64,000 nt of DNA from Mycobacterium tilburgii (GCF_902168065.1 NZ_LR655694.1:37065-101064); one strand, 5' to 3'. Positions 47,841 through 58,455 are shown, numbered from the stretch's first letter. Notes: a model not told the origin generated them from the sequence alone. Translations and numbers: made by a program.

Positions 47841-48461
47841 CGGCCGACGACCTGGATCGAGTCGTCGTTGATGCTGGTGTTGAGATCCGGCGTCGACCCG
47901 CTCCTCGACGTAGGCCAGGTCGCGACCCTCGACGATGCCGTACAGCCGCTTGGCGCCGCCGACCAGAACACCCGACCGGCTCCGCGCCAAGGCATCGGTC
48001 ACCAGTTCGTACGACGACTGGTTACGCGGTCGCCCGTAGAACAGCTCGATATAGTCGGATAAATGCGCCAGCAACAGCTCGATGGCCTGGGATTCGCTCG
48101 GGTCGTCGGGGTCGCGGACGAACCGCCAGTAGCCGGTCTCGCGCAAGCCGGGCTCCTGCCGGCGTCGAGCCGCCAGGACCGGGCTTCCCCAATTCAGGTA
48201 GTCGCCACCGTCGTGGGAGACCACGATCTGCTGACCGAACCGGTAGTCACCGTCGGGACCGCGGCCTTCGCCCTCGCCGCGCCAGACTCCGACCAGCGGC
48301 AGCATGGCGTCGTTGAGGTTGGCGCCCTTGCGCAGGTTCGCCGTATCGGCCGGGACGGGCAGGTCGTCGAAGGCCGGGATATTGCGGTCGGCGGTCACCT
48401 TAGCTCGCTCGGCGGAACCCGTGGAACCGGTCGGTCCCTTAGGGTCCTTGCCGGGAGTCAC
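47763..48461 (-). CDS. Nitrobindin-like beta-barrel protein (Rv0813c-like) with swapped C-terminus
   Basis: GTG 48461 overlaps the stop of the small membrane peptide gene (GTGA). [20 protein letters not shown] start, [57 protein letters not shown] and [20 protein letters not shown] define the FABP-like barrel of Rv0813c. Residues after YLNW ([11 protein letters not shown]) are read in a shifted frame and then return, a compensated pair of indels. After VDAG the native last strand, with the PHLSAR histidine, is replaced by about 30 unrelated residues reading into the RyR remnant. Haem binding is probably lost; it may be a pseudogene. Confidence 0.7.
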   Translation of the reverse strand: MTPGKDPKGPTGSTGSAERAKVTADRNIPAFDDLPVPADTANLRKGANLNDAMLPLVGVWRGEGEGRGPDGDYRFGQQIVVSHDGGDYLNWGSPVLAARRRQEPGLRETGYWRFVRDPDDPSESQAIELLLAHLSDYIELFYGRPRNQSSYELVTDALARSRSGVLVGGAKRLYGIVEGRDLAYVEERVDAGSQHQHQRRLDPGRRPVAVLTRYCSTPKRGRCKTPGSARHG

Positions 48462-48556
48462 GACTCGTCGGTGATGAGCCGGTAGAGAGTGTACAACGCG
48501 AACCAGGAGATGACCACAACGGCCGCGACCAGTGAGATCTCGAAGAACAGCACCAC
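48458..48556 (-). CDS. 32-residue single-helix membrane peptide
   Basis: GTG 48556 (or GTG 48553): [20 protein letters not shown] then [12 protein letters not shown]. One hydrophobic helix (about residues 5-25) and a short charged tail. The stop overlaps the start of the nitrobindin-like gene by GTGA, so translation is coupled. I recall a similar small frame at this place in other mycobacteria, but no function is known. It follows sseC2 by about 70 bases in the same direction. Confidence 0.65.
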   Translation of the reverse strand: MVLFFEISLVAAVVVISWFALYTLYRLITDES

Positions 48557-48625
48557 GTGGGCCAGTCTATTCGCCTGCTGCCGGGGACCGCGCCGCCGGG
48601 GGACCACATCGCGCGCAGCCGCCGG

Positions 48626-48928
48626 TCAGGCGATCTTGATGTCGACCTCGTGGATCCCCGCGCCCGACGGCGTCACGACCGCGTCGCCGTTGCCGGCCTT
48701 GGACAGCGCGCGCAGCGTCCACGCGCCCGGCGCCGCGAAGAACCGGAAGTCACCGGTCGCCGAGGACACCACCTCCGCCGTGAACTCGTCCGACGAGTCC
48801 AGCAGGCGAACGAACGCGCCGCCAACGGCCTGGCCGTCGCGGTCCACAACGCGGCCGGTGATGACCGTTTCTTTTTCGAGGTCGACACTGGCGGGCAACG
48901 TCTGTCCTTGCCTAGGTGCAGAGCACAT
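48626..48928 (-). CDS. sseC2: SseC-type DUF1416 protein
   Basis: 100 residues: MCSAPRQGQTLPASVDLEKE, TVITGRVVDRDGQAVGGAFV, RLLDSSDEFTAEVVSSATGD, FRFFAAPGAWTLRALSKAGN. This is the carboxypeptidase-regulatory-like beta-sandwich always found next to cysA2/cysA3 rhodanese genes in mycobacteria. The start overlaps the cysA2 stop. Its role in sulfur metabolism is inferred only from this partnership. It is intact although cysA2 is not. Confidence 0.9.
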   Translation of the reverse strand: MCSAPRQGQTLPASVDLEKETVITGRVVDRDGQAVGGAFVRLLDSSDEFTAEVVSSATGDFRFFAAPGAWTLRALSKAGNGDAVVTPSGAGIHEVDIKIA

Positions 48929-49260
48929 ATCAGCTTCCCAACTCGATCGGGGCACCCACCCGGGAGCCGTATTCCGTCCAACTGCCGTCGTAGTTTTTGA
49001 CGTTCTTGTGCCCGAGCAATTCCTGAAGAACGAACCAGGTGTGCGACGAACGTTCCCCAATTCGGCAGTAGGCAATCGTTTCCTTTGTGCGCTTAACCGC
49101 GTCCTGCAGATCGGTGCGCCAGTCGAGCTTGATCGCTCCAGCGATGTGACCGTCGTCGTAAGCATTGGTGTCCTCGTCGACCTTCAACGAATACGACGTT
49201 CGCGGCGTCGAGATTTTTCTCAGCCCACTCGGCGGAGACCAGGACGTCGGAACGTGCCAT
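48925..49260 (-). pseudogene. cysA2: Thiosulfate sulfurtransferase CysA2, internal deletion and frameshift
   Basis: ATG 49260 gives [20 protein letters not shown], then a one-base insertion near 49200 shifts the frame; [20 protein letters not shown] and [13 protein letters not shown] follow. The next residues, [20 protein letters not shown], belong to the second rhodanese domain, so about 165 codons between are deleted. The active-site loop [11 protein letters not shown] with its Cys is kept. The family length is about 277; 110 codons remain. No functional two-domain enzyme can form. Confidence 0.9.
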
Positions 49261-49296
49261 GGTAGGGGTCCTTTCACTACGTAGTGGATCGGGGGA

Positions 49297-49785
49297 TTAC
49301 GCGCGACCGGCAGACGGTCGTAGGCGACCCACGAGAGGGTACAGCTGACCGCCGAGGCAGATGCCGAAGGCCGCATTCAAGAACGCGGCCACGAGTGCGA
49401 AAGCCGTGGCGACGACGCCCAACAGGGGCGCGCCCAGGACGAACCCGGCCACACCGACGACCGCGAAGATCAACCCCACCAGCTGGGCGAACTGCAGCGG
49501 CGGTGCTGGCTCGCGCTCCTTGACGGGACCCAGCTGGGACGCCACCAGCGTGGCGAACACCCGGCCATACGGATGCCGGCGGCCATACGGATGCCGGCGG
49601 GGGCCGCCGACGGCGCCGATGGCGAAGACCACGACCTGCAGCCCCAGAATGATGGCGCCGGCTAGCGAGCTCGACGCCGACACGATCAGCGTGGCGACCA
49701 GGACCACGGTGGTGACCCACGCCGCGAACCTGGGACCGCGGACGTCCACTCGGTCCGGCGTGGCGGTGGTGTTATTGCTTAACAC
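49297..49785 (-). CDS. DUF4395 membrane protein in the cysA2 operon
   Basis: 162 residues from GTG 49785 ([20 protein letters not shown]), four or so hydrophobic helices: [60 protein letters not shown] and [20 protein letters not shown] with a conserved Cys. DUF4395 proteins accompany sulfurtransferase/thioredoxin clusters. An 18-bp in-frame duplication doubles the RRHPYG segment. The open frame reaches upstream as far as 49881, but the start of the domain favours 49785. Probably functional. Confidence 0.8.
   Translation of the reverse strand: MLSNNTTATPDRVDVRGPRFAAWVTTVVLVATLIVSASSSLAGAIILGLQVVVFAIGAVGGPRRHPYGRRHPYGRVFATLVASQLGPVKEREPAPPLQFAQLVGLIFAVVGVAGFVLGAPLLGVVATAFALVAAFLNAAFGICLGGQLYPLVGRLRPSAGRA
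49563..49598. repeat. 18-bp perfect tandem duplication inside the DUF4395 gene
   Basis: GGCCATACGGATGCCGGC occurs twice head to tail (49563-49580, 49581-49598), giving [12 protein letters not shown] in the cytoplasmic loop. Being a multiple of three it keeps the frame. Confidence 0.9.
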
Positions 49786-49873
49786 GAATGATTCCTCATT
49801 GCCTGTTGTACGGAAAAGTGTAGACACACCAGGGGGCTCCGGGCTGGTCTGAGTGTGGCGCGGGCGACGCAAC

Positions 49874-49920
49874 TTACTCACAGCAGCTACAGCAACAGTT
49901 ACTCAGCAGCTACAGCAACA
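49874..49920. repeat. Tandem duplication of the polycysteine tract
   Basis: TTACTCA plus CAGCAGCTACAGCAACA occurs twice (CAGCAGC cores at 49881-49897 and 49904-49920), differing by a two-base indel. The second unit (49904-49920) encodes the C-terminal Cys codons of the leader peptide on the minus strand; the first lies just after its stop. Confidence 0.85.
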
Positions 49921-49977
49921 ACAACCCGCAACGCGGCACAGATCGACTGCGCAGCGCTTGGTGAGCATGAGCTCCAT
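49903..49977 (-). CDS. Polycysteine leader peptide (cysteine-responsive attenuator)
   Basis: 24 codons from ATG 49977: MELMLTKRCAVDLCRVAG followed by CCCCSC and TGA. Seven Cys in 24 residues, six of them in the last eleven. LCRVAGCCCC is the hallmark of the mycobacterial short frames known to act as cysteine-responsive attenuators of sulfur operons: when Cys-tRNA is plentiful they are translated through and block the next gene; on starvation ribosomes stall. The operon DUF4395-cysA2-sseC2 follows on the same strand. TAAGCT at 49998-50003 (minus strand) is a possible -10. It seems intact though one downstream enzyme is dead. Confidence 0.82.
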   Translation of the reverse strand: MELMLTKRCAVDLCRVAGCCCCSC

Positions 49978-50018
49978 GCGGGATGACACATCGGTCAGCT
50001 TACCTAATGACATCGGGA

Positions 50019-50441
50019 TCAAGCCAACAGCGGTTCGAGCGCGGAACGCAGGTCCGCGGCCTTCGGGACACCGGACGAGCGGTAACGCTGCTGCCCGTCG
50101 ACGTCGAAGATGAGCGTGGTCGGCAGCGACAGTACCGAAAACTGGTGTGCGACCGCGGGGTTGGCGTCGATATTGACTTCGACATGCGCTACGTCGCCCA
50201 TGTTTTCGCACACCTGGTCGACCACCCGGCGTACCCGGTCGCAGGGTCCGCACCAGGGTGCGCTGAAATGCACCACGGTCGGTCCGCTGGTGGACAGCCC
50301 CAGGTCAGTGGTGTCGGCCGCGGCGGCCCGGCTCGAGTCCGCCGGCACCTCGGTGAGGCTCCCGGCGCGACGCGTCAGCAACCAGCCCAGTAAAGCGGCC
50401 AGGGCAAGCGCAGCCACGATAGCCACGACAACAGTCGTCAT
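50019..50441 (-). CDS. thiX: Membrane-anchored thioredoxin-like protein ThiX
   Basis: 140 residues: an N-terminal membrane anchor (2-22, TTVVVAIVAALALAALLGWL) and a thioredoxin domain with the active-site pair Cys64-Cys67 in VHFSAPWCGPCDRVRRVVDQ, the cis-Pro region SVLSLPTTLIFDVDG, and the C-terminal helix. The start overlaps the lmeA stop (ATGA). Placement facing the periplasm is likely if the anchor is in the N-in orientation. Named thiX in M. tuberculosis (Rv0816c); no link to thiamine is shown by sequence. Confidence 0.9.
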   Translation of the reverse strand: MTTVVVAIVAALALAALLGWLLTRRAGSLTEVPADSSRAAAADTTDLGLSTSGPTVVHFSAPWCGPCDRVRRVVDQVCENMGDVAHVEVNIDANPAVAHQFSVLSLPTTLIFDVDGQQRYRSSGVPKAADLRSALEPLLA

Positions 50442-51250
50442 GATTGTTTGAACCCATCAAGGGTCACGGTTACTCTCGTGGTGACGCCCTCGATGATCAC
50501 GTCGGAACCGCGCGCACCCACCGTGCGCGGCACTACGCCGAACGGAAGGCGCTGATTCGGCAGCCGAGTGGCGAACGCCCGCAGCACCGCTTCGCGCTGG
50601 TTGTCGGGCACGACCTGGTTGGCGGTGTCCGGCCCGGTGAGGACGCCGGTCGGGGTGAACACCAGCGTCGCCGGGTCCACGGGGTCCATCGAGAGATCCA
50701 TCGAGATGCTGACCCGATGGTCGAACCCGACGGATTTCGGTGTGCCACTGAAAACCAGCCCGTGGCTGCCGGAGATCCCCGATTCGGTGGTGCCACCGGT
50801 GGCATCGTTGGTCTCGGCCGGCGGCGCCTCGACCATCAAATCGTTGATGCCCAGGTACCGGCCCAGATGTGTCGAGTCGATGATGATGCGGCTCTCCAGC
50901 TTGCCCACCGGCAGCTTCGCATGCGGCCTGATCAGCCACGATGCATACGTCAGGTCGATCGCGTGCATGGTCGCTTCGAGGGTGGCCTTCCCGGTCACCG
51001 CGTGGTCGATGCCGTTCGCCTTGATCTCCAGCTCGTTGTAATGACGGCGCAAGGCCTGCGGGATGAAGGGGAAGGCCAGGATGGCCACGAACGGGTCCGA
51101 GCCCAGGTTTGCCGCGCTGCGCACGCTGCGCGAGAGCTGGTATTCGGCGTAGATGCTGGTTCCGTAGTCCACGCCGACAGCACCGAAAACGAGCGCCGCC
51201 ACGGCGGATACCGCCGCGATCACACCGGTCAGGACCCTGCGCACCCGCAT
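50438..51250 (-). CDS. lmeA: LmeA-like lipomannan elongation factor (DUF2993)
   Basis: 270 residues from ATG 51250, chosen because MRVRRVLTGVIAAVSAVAAL is a proper signal anchor while upstream residues are polar. The rest is a DUF2993 domain with FIPQALRRHYNELEIKANGI, KLESRIIIDSTHLGRYLGIN, LVFTPTGVLTG and LPFGVVPRTVGARGSDVIIE. LmeA (Rv0817c) helps elongate the mannan backbone of lipomannan in the periplasm. Coupled to thiX and divergent from glnR. Intact. Confidence 0.87.
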   Translation of the reverse strand: MRVRRVLTGVIAAVSAVAALVFGAVGVDYGTSIYAEYQLSRSVRSAANLGSDPFVAILAFPFIPQALRRHYNELEIKANGIDHAVTGKATLEATMHAIDLTYASWLIRPHAKLPVGKLESRIIIDSTHLGRYLGINDLMVEAPPAETNDATGGTTESGISGSHGLVFSGTPKSVGFDHRVSISMDLSMDPVDPATLVFTPTGVLTGPDTANQVVPDNQREAVLRAFATRLPNQRLPFGVVPRTVGARGSDVIIEGVTTRVTVTLDGFKQS

Positions 51251-51354
51251 ATTGTGACGCAGTTCGCGGTGAGGATCCCCGGACCCTCGCACCTCGTGGC
51301 GGCTCTCACAGTACGTAACATCCACACGCACAAACGCCTAGTGGCACGTTATCG

Positions 51355-51360
51355 TAGGGT
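51355..51360 (+). promoter_or_regulatory. TAGGGT -10 upstream of glnR
   Basis: TAGGGT, a good mycobacterial -10, lies inside an inverted pair TAGTGGC (51339) and GCCACTA (51368). The transcript would start near 51367 and carry a leader of about 65 bases. The symmetric arms could be a regulator site. Confidence 0.45.
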
Positions 51361-51432
51361 GACCTGGCCACTAACGCCGTGTGGCTTGCGAATATGGGAG
51401 ATGCCTTTCCCCCCGGAGCTGGAGGGGCTTGT

Positions 51433-53129
<1,697 letters not shown>

Positions 53130-53161
53130 CGAAAACGCAGGCAGACGTGCTGTGCAAGCAC

Positions 53162-53189
53162 ATTATTCATCTCGGATTATTCATCTCGG
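53162..53189. repeat. 14-bp perfect tandem duplication between mshD and pstS
   Basis: ATTATTCATCTCGG occurs twice head to tail. PhoP or other regulator half-sites cannot be claimed from sequence alone. It lies 93-120 bases before the pstS start. Confidence 0.85.
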
Positions 53190-53281
53190 ATTCACCGATT
53201 AGGCACTCTTGTGCGAGCAGCGTCGGCGCATAGTTTCCAGCGTCGGTTGCATGCGACGGTCTGCATCAGAAAGCGAGATCG

Positions 53282-53464
53282 GTGAGGCTTCACAGTGCGG
53301 CCAACACGCTGGCGGCGGGGTTGGCGGTGACGATGACGTGTTCAGGATTGACAGCCTGCGGCGACGACAACAATCACCACGGCGCGGCGACTGTCAACCC
53401 CGGCACCGTTACGTGTGACGGCAAGGCCGAGCTGACGGCCGAAGGGGCCACCGGACTGCAGTGA
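53282..53464 (+). pseudogene. pstS: PstS phosphate-binding lipoprotein, only the N-terminal stub
   Basis: GTG 53282: a signal peptide RLHSAANTLAAGLAVTMTCS with lipobox LTAC (Cys at about residue 26), then GDDNNHHGAATVNPG, TCDGKAELTAEGATG and a stop. The family continues for about 310 more residues that carry the phosphate site; all are missing. The next bases are already pstC. Confidence 0.8.
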
Positions 53465-54240
53465 GTGACCAGCGACACCTCGGCCATGCATTTCGGGATC
53501 ATGGACCTCCTGCAGGTGACGGTGCTGGTGTCGTTGTTCGCTTTGGTCCTGGCCATGCCGTTCGCGTTGGGAGTCGCCATCTTCCTCAGACAGTACGCAC
53601 CGCGACGGCTTGCTGGGCCACTCGCGTACACGGTCGACCTGCTGGCTGCGGTTCCCTCGATACATCTATGGCGTATGGGGTCTTTACGTCCTCGCGCCGC
53701 AACTCCGCCCGGTTGCGACTTGGCTGAATCACTCACTGGGCTGGTGCTTCACTATTTGCTAACGGCAGTGCGTCGGCCGCGGGCGGCGGCACCATCTTCA
53801 CCGGCGGGCTAGTCTTAGCGGTGATGATCTTGCCCATCATCACCGCGGTCACCCGTGAGGTTTTCGTGCAGACACCCGTCGACCAGATCGAGGCCGCGCT
53901 GGCGCTCGGCGCGATCCGATGGGAGGTGGTCAAGACCACTGTGTTGCCGTTCGGGCGCTCGGGGTACGTCAGCGGGGCGATGCTGGGTCTGGGCCGCGCA
54001 CTGGGAGAAACGGTCGAGCTGCTGATCATTCTGCGTGGCACGCAACGGTCGTGCGGCTGGTCACTGTTCGACGGCGGCTCGACGTTCGCGACCAAGATCG
54101 CCGCGACCGCATGGGAATTCAACGACCGCTACAAGGCCGGTTCGTACATCCGCCGCTGGGTTGTGCTTTTCCTGTTGACCTTCGTGGTCGACGCCCTCGC
54201 ACGAGGGGTGGTCGCCGGCGCCGTCAGGGGCAGGCGATGA
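53464..54240 (+). pseudogene. pstC: Phosphate ABC transporter permease PstC, 5' part deleted and frameshifted
   Basis: Starts in mid-gene at HFGIMDLLQVTVLVSLFALV, LAMPFALGVAIFLRQYAPRR and VDLLAAVPSI, frameshifts over 53660-53820, then [60 protein letters not shown] and [13 protein letters not shown] to 54240. The EAA-type loop ([13 protein letters not shown]) that docks on the ATPase remains. The join to pstS means one deletion removed most of pstS and the first helices of pstC. Confidence 0.85.
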
Positions 54241-55170
54241 CCTCGATCTTCGACCGTCCACTCAAGGCGCGCAAACTGTCCCGCCTCGGCGGGCGTCGTC
54301 GGGTCGCGAACGTCATTGCGGCAGTGCTGGTCTCGTTGTCGATGGTGATCGCGCTGACCCCGTTGCTGTGGCTTCTGTACGCGGTGGTCGCCAAGGGTTG
54401 GCGCGCGGTCGCGTCGTCGGCGTAGTGGACGCATTCACAGGCGGGGACGACGCCGTTTCTGCCCGGCGGCGGTGCATATAACGCGATCGTGGGCACCTTG
54501 TTGCAGGGCTTGGTGGCTGCGGCGATTTCCATCCCGATCGGTGTCATGCTCGCCATCTACCTGGTCGCGTATGGCGGCGGCACCCGGCTGGCCGGGTGGC
54601 GACCTTCATGGTGGACATCCTGTCTGGCGTGCCCTCGATCGTGGCGGCGTTGTTCATCACGCGCTGTGTGTGGCTACGCTCTGCCTGCCGCGTTCGGGCT
54701 TCGCGGTGGCGTTGGCGTTGGTGCTGTTGATGCTCCCGGTGATCGAGCGCACGACCGAGGAGATGCTGCGGATCGTTCCGATAGAGCTCCGCGAGGCCAG
54801 CTATGCGCTGGGGGGCGCCGAAGTGGAAAACCGTTGTCAGAGTGGTGATTACGACGGGGAGCTCGGGCATCATCACTGTCATCACGCTGGGGGTGGCCCG
54901 GGTGCCCGGGTGATGGGAGAGACGGCACCGCTGCTGATTTTAGTGGGTTATTCGCAGGCCATGAACTTCGACCTACTGCGGGGATTCATGGGGACGCTGC
55001 CTAGCATGATGGTCAATCAGACGGCGGCCGGTTCGGGCGTCAACCCAGTACCCACGGAGCGGCTGTGGGGCGCCGGGTTGACACTGATCTTGCTGATCGC
55101 GGTGATCAATATCGGAGCCAGGGTTGTGTCAATGATGTTCGCTCCAAAAGTCCTAAGGAGGAGTGCTGCG
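54237..55170 (+). pseudogene. pstA: Phosphate ABC transporter permease PstA, decayed
   Basis: ATG 54237 overlaps pstC. SRLGGRRRVANVIAAVLVSL and LTPLLWLLYAVVAKGWRAV, a TAG at 54423, then AIVGTLLQGLVAAAISIPIG, VMLAIYLVAYGGGTRLAGW, frameshifts, FAVALALVLLMLPVIERTTE, EMLRIVPIELREASYALGGA, further shifts and [31 protein letters not shown] and a last helix. Four or more lesions. The membrane channel is lost. Confidence 0.85.
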
Positions 55171-55946
55171 TGGCCAAGCGCTTGGACTTGAAAGACGTCA
55201 ACATTTACTACGGATCGTTTCAGGCGGTCGCGGACGTGACGCTGTCGATTTTGCCGCGCAGTGTCACGGCGTTCATCGGAGCGTCAGGCTGCGGTAAGAC
55301 GACCGTGCTACGCACCCTGAACCGGATGCACGAGGTCATCCCCGGGGCCCGGGTCGAGGGCACTGTGCTGCTCGACGACGAGAACATCTACGCGTCCGGG
55401 ATCGACCCGGTCGGTGTGCGCCGCACGATCGGTATGGTGTTCCAGAGGCCAAACCCGTTCCCCGCCATGTCGATTCGCGACAATGTGGTGGCCGGCCTGA
55501 AGTTGCAAGGGGTGCACAACCGCAAGCTGCTCGACGAGGTCGCCGAGCACTCGTTGCGCGGCGCCAACCTGTGGGACGAGGTCAAGGACAGGTTGAACAA
55601 ACCCTGTGGCGGACTGTCCGCAGGGCAGCAGCAACGGCTGTGCATCGCGCGGGCCATCGCCGTGCAACCCGACGTTCTGCTCATGGATGAGCCGTGCTCG
55701 GCGCTGGACCCGATTTCGACGATGGCGATCGAGGAATTGATCAGCGAGCTGAAACAAGACTACACGATCGTCATCGTCACGTACAATATGCAGCAGGCCG
55801 CCCGGGTGAGCGATCACACCGCGTTCTTCAATCTGGAGGCGGTGGGAAAGCCCGGTCGGCTCATCGAGATCGACGACACCGAGAAGATCTTCTCCAACCC
55901 GTCCCAGAAGGCGACCGAGGACTACATCTCCGGGCGCTTCGGTTGA
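55170..55946 (+). CDS. phoT: Phosphate ABC transporter ATPase PhoT (PstB), open but with altered catalytic motifs
   Basis: 258 residues from GTG 55170 with AAGGAGGAG upstream. Walker [10 protein letters not shown] (37-45), Q-loop Gln92, Walker B LLMDEP (Glu174). Two changes hit key motifs: the signature is LSAGQ (149-153) where the family has LSGGQ, and the H-loop reads [10 protein letters not shown] with Tyr205 in place of the switch histidine (CAC to TAC, one base). The Walker A Pro of GPSGCGKTT is Ala. With pstSCA dead, the protein has no partner; it looks like a gene at the first stage of decay. Confidence 0.9.
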   Translation: MAKRLDLKDVNIYYGSFQAVADVTLSILPRSVTAFIGASGCGKTTVLRTLNRMHEVIPGARVEGTVLLDDENIYASGIDPVGVRRTIGMVFQRPNPFPAMSIRDNVVAGLKLQGVHNRKLLDEVAEHSLRGANLWDEVKDRLNKPCGGLSAGQQQRLCIARAIAVQPDVLLMDEPCSALDPISTMAIEELISELKQDYTIVIVTYNMQQAARVSDHTAFFNLEAVGKPGRLIEIDDTEKIFSNPSQKATEDYISGRFG

Positions 55947-55949
55947 GGG

Positions 55950-56615
55950 CTACGGCGTAGGAGTCGTCTCGTCCTCTGGCAATCGACCGGTCGCCTGGAA
56001 GATGACGCGCCGGGCTACCTCCACCGCGTGATCGGCGAAGCGTTCGTAGAACCGCCCTAACAACGTCACGTCGACGGCGGCCGCGACGCCGTGCCGCCAC
56101 TCGCGGTCCATCAGCACCGAGAACAGGTGGCGGTGCAGGTCGTCCATCGCGTCGTCTTTTTCGCGTATCCGCGCGGCCTTCTCCGGGTCTCGAGACAGCA
56201 CGACCTCTTGCGCACTGTCGCCCAATTCGACTGCCACCCTGCCCATTTCGGCGAAGTAACCGTTGACTTCCTCGGGCAACGCGTGCTGTGGATGCCGTCG
56301 GCGGGCGATCTTGGCAACGTGGAGGGCCAGTGCACCCATGCGATCGATGTCGGCGACCATCTGGATGGCGCTCACGATCGACCGTAGATCACCGGCCACC
56401 GGCGCCTGCAATGCAAGCAATACGAAAGCGCTTTCTTCGGCGCGCGTACTGAGTCGCGCGATCTCTTCGTGGCCGGAGATCACCTGTTCGGCCAGGACGA
56501 GGTCGGCCTGCAACAGCGCCTGGGTGGCCTGCTCCATGGCCACCCCGGCCAGCCCGCACAATTCGCCCAGCCGCTCGGATAAGTCCGAGAGTTGCTCGTG
56601 GTAGGCGGTCCGCAT
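55950..56615 (-). CDS. phoY2: PhoU-family phosphate signalling protein PhoY2
   Basis: 221 residues, ATG 56615. Two PhoU three-helix repeats, each with the metal-site motif: [20 protein letters not shown] with [20 protein letters not shown], and [20 protein letters not shown] with [19 protein letters not shown]. PhoU proteins damp phosphate-starvation signalling and act in persistence. Convergent with phoT, 3 bases apart. Intact although the Pst transporter it normally senses is lost; M. tuberculosis uses several Pst systems, so another copy elsewhere may serve. Confidence 0.93.
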   Translation of the reverse strand: MRTAYHEQLSDLSERLGELCGLAGVAMEQATQALLQADLVLAEQVISGHEEIARLSTRAEESAFVLLALQAPVAGDLRSIVSAIQMVADIDRMGALALHVAKIARRRHPQHALPEEVNGYFAEMGRVAVELGDSAQEVVLSRDPEKAARIREKDDAMDDLHRHLFSVLMDREWRHGVAAAVDVTLLGRFYERFADHAVEVARRVIFQATGRLPEDETTPTP

Positions 56616-56672
56616 GACGCCAAGCCTACTTTCCCGGCGTCGAAAACGGTGGTCTAGCGCGGCGAAATCCCG

Positions 56673-58225
56673 TTATTCACAGGTGGTATCGGCGGCGTTC
56701 GTCACCGTCAGGTCGTCCGGCAATTTGGTGGGTGCGCTGCCCCGGGCTGTGGTCAATCTGGACGGTGAGCGACGAGCCGCTGGGTGCGGGCGGGTTGACC
56801 GACCTGAAGTCGGGCTCCAGTACCACCTGCACGACCTGCCCATAGCCGGAAACTCGCGCGACCTTTGAATGGCGAATGCGGAGGCCACCGTCGCGGCGGC
56901 CTGCTGCTGGCGTTTGATGCGCTCGTTGTCACCGTTGAACTCGGTGGTGACCTGGTGTGACCGCACATAGTTCAGCGCCGTCAGACCGTCGATGAGCTGC
57001 GTCCCGAATGCTCCAGCACCGTGCCGAGCCCGTAGTCGTGTAGGAGAGTCTTGCTCCACACCTCGACACCGCCGAGGGCCTCGACCATTTTCGCGAAGCC
57101 CGCGAATTCGACCGCGATGAACCCGGTTGATGCTCAAACCCGGACAGCTTCTGGATGACCTTCACCAGGCATTTAGGGTCGCCGAAGGAGAAGGCCGAAT
57201 TCAGCTTGATCTCGGTGTAGACCATCTTCGGGCCCCATGTCTTTGACTTCTCGTCATAGAGCGGCCCGTACTTCTGGGTGTCGGGATTCCATGCTTCGCA
57301 CTGGATCGGGGTGATCGCGAGGTTCCACGGAAACGAGACGGCCACCACCCGTTTACGGTTCGCCGGGATGCTGACCAGCATCACGGTGTCGGAGCGGGCG
57401 CCCCCGGCGTCTTCGCTGTCGCCCGCGCCCATGTCGGCGTTGGCGCCCGACCGGGAGTCGATGCCGACGATCAGGAAGTCTTCGTCTCCGTACTAGCTGC
57501 TCGGGTCGACGATGTCGTCGGAGTGCGGATCGAGCGCGCTGATCATATTGAGCCGGTGGTTCTTCGACGCACTCCACTGCCAGGCGCCGCCGGTCAGGAC
57601 CAGTGCCAGGACCGCCACCAGCGCGGCGAGCGAACGCGCGGCCAGCAGTATGCCCTGACGGCGCGACTTAGGTTTCGGCGCATCGAGAGATTTCGCTCGG
57701 CGGAACCGTTTGTGCCTGACCGGAGCCGGCTTGGCCTCGTCGGCGGTCGCGGAATCCGGCGACTCGAATTCCGGAATCTCGGCGACGACGGCGTGCGAGT
57801 AGGACGGGGGATCGATGACCTGGGTGTCCTGCATGTCGACGAACAGGTCCGCGTCCCGATCGAAGGATTGGGCGTCGAAGGCTTCCTCGTCGACGGATTG
57901 CTCGTCGTCGAACGCTGCCCGGCGGTGGCGGCGGCCGCCGGTGTCGGCACCGACTTTGGCGATCAGGTCGGCCACGCTGACCGCCCGATGCGTCGCTGCC
58001 GCTGGACGCCGATGGCTTGACGGTGTCGTCCCGGGTGTCGTTGTGGGTACCGTCTTCGCTGTTGCCGACGCCGGCCGCGGCCGTGGGCGGGCAGTGCCAG
58101 CGGTGAACGGTGTTGTCGGGCGGCGGCGCAGAGAACCGCTCCCAGGGCGCCGCCCCCAAAACGACGATGCCGGCCGATTGCCGGTCGGGGGAGCGGCGAT
58201 AGCCCGAGTGGCGTCTAACCTCGCC
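56673..58225 (-). pseudogene. LytR-CpsA-Psr (LCP) family protein, decayed (Rv0822c-like)
   Basis: The N-terminal cytoplasmic part is read in two frames (GAAPWERFSAPPPDNTVHRW, then VSVADLIAKVGADTGGRRHR, PSYSHAVVAEIPEFES), membrane helix ILLAARSLAALVAVLALVLT (about 57605-57660), TAG at 57494, then LCP domain pieces FLIVGIDSRSGANADMGA, RSDTVMLVSIPANRKRVVAV, SFPWNLAITPIQC and IDGLTALNYVRSHQVTTEFN with RIKRQQ, and an internal deletion to VASAFAIQ and the C-terminal KLPDDLTVTNAADTTCE. LCP enzymes attach arabinogalactan to peptidoglycan; other copies must do this. Confidence 0.82.
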
Positions 58226-58455
58226 GTTACTAATGTCTTCACTCGCCTCCGAAGCCTTGAGCCGCCGTCAGTGATGTCCGTGCGTCAAAAATCACCGCAG
58301 TGTCCCGCCAAAGCGCTGCAACTTCGCTATTGCTCAGGTCACGCTGTCTTCAGTAGCCCCTGGGTAACCGACGAACCGGACCGCCACCCAAGTGCAATCC
58401 AGCAAGGTCCATATCGTACTTACTTAATCCATCCGGGCGCTATTTCGAGCGGGAT
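58226..58455. other. Spacer upstream of the LCP remnant with nothing recognised
   Basis: About 230 bases between the start of the LCP remnant and the end of dus. No known frame, hairpin or repeat was found. Confidence 0.45.
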
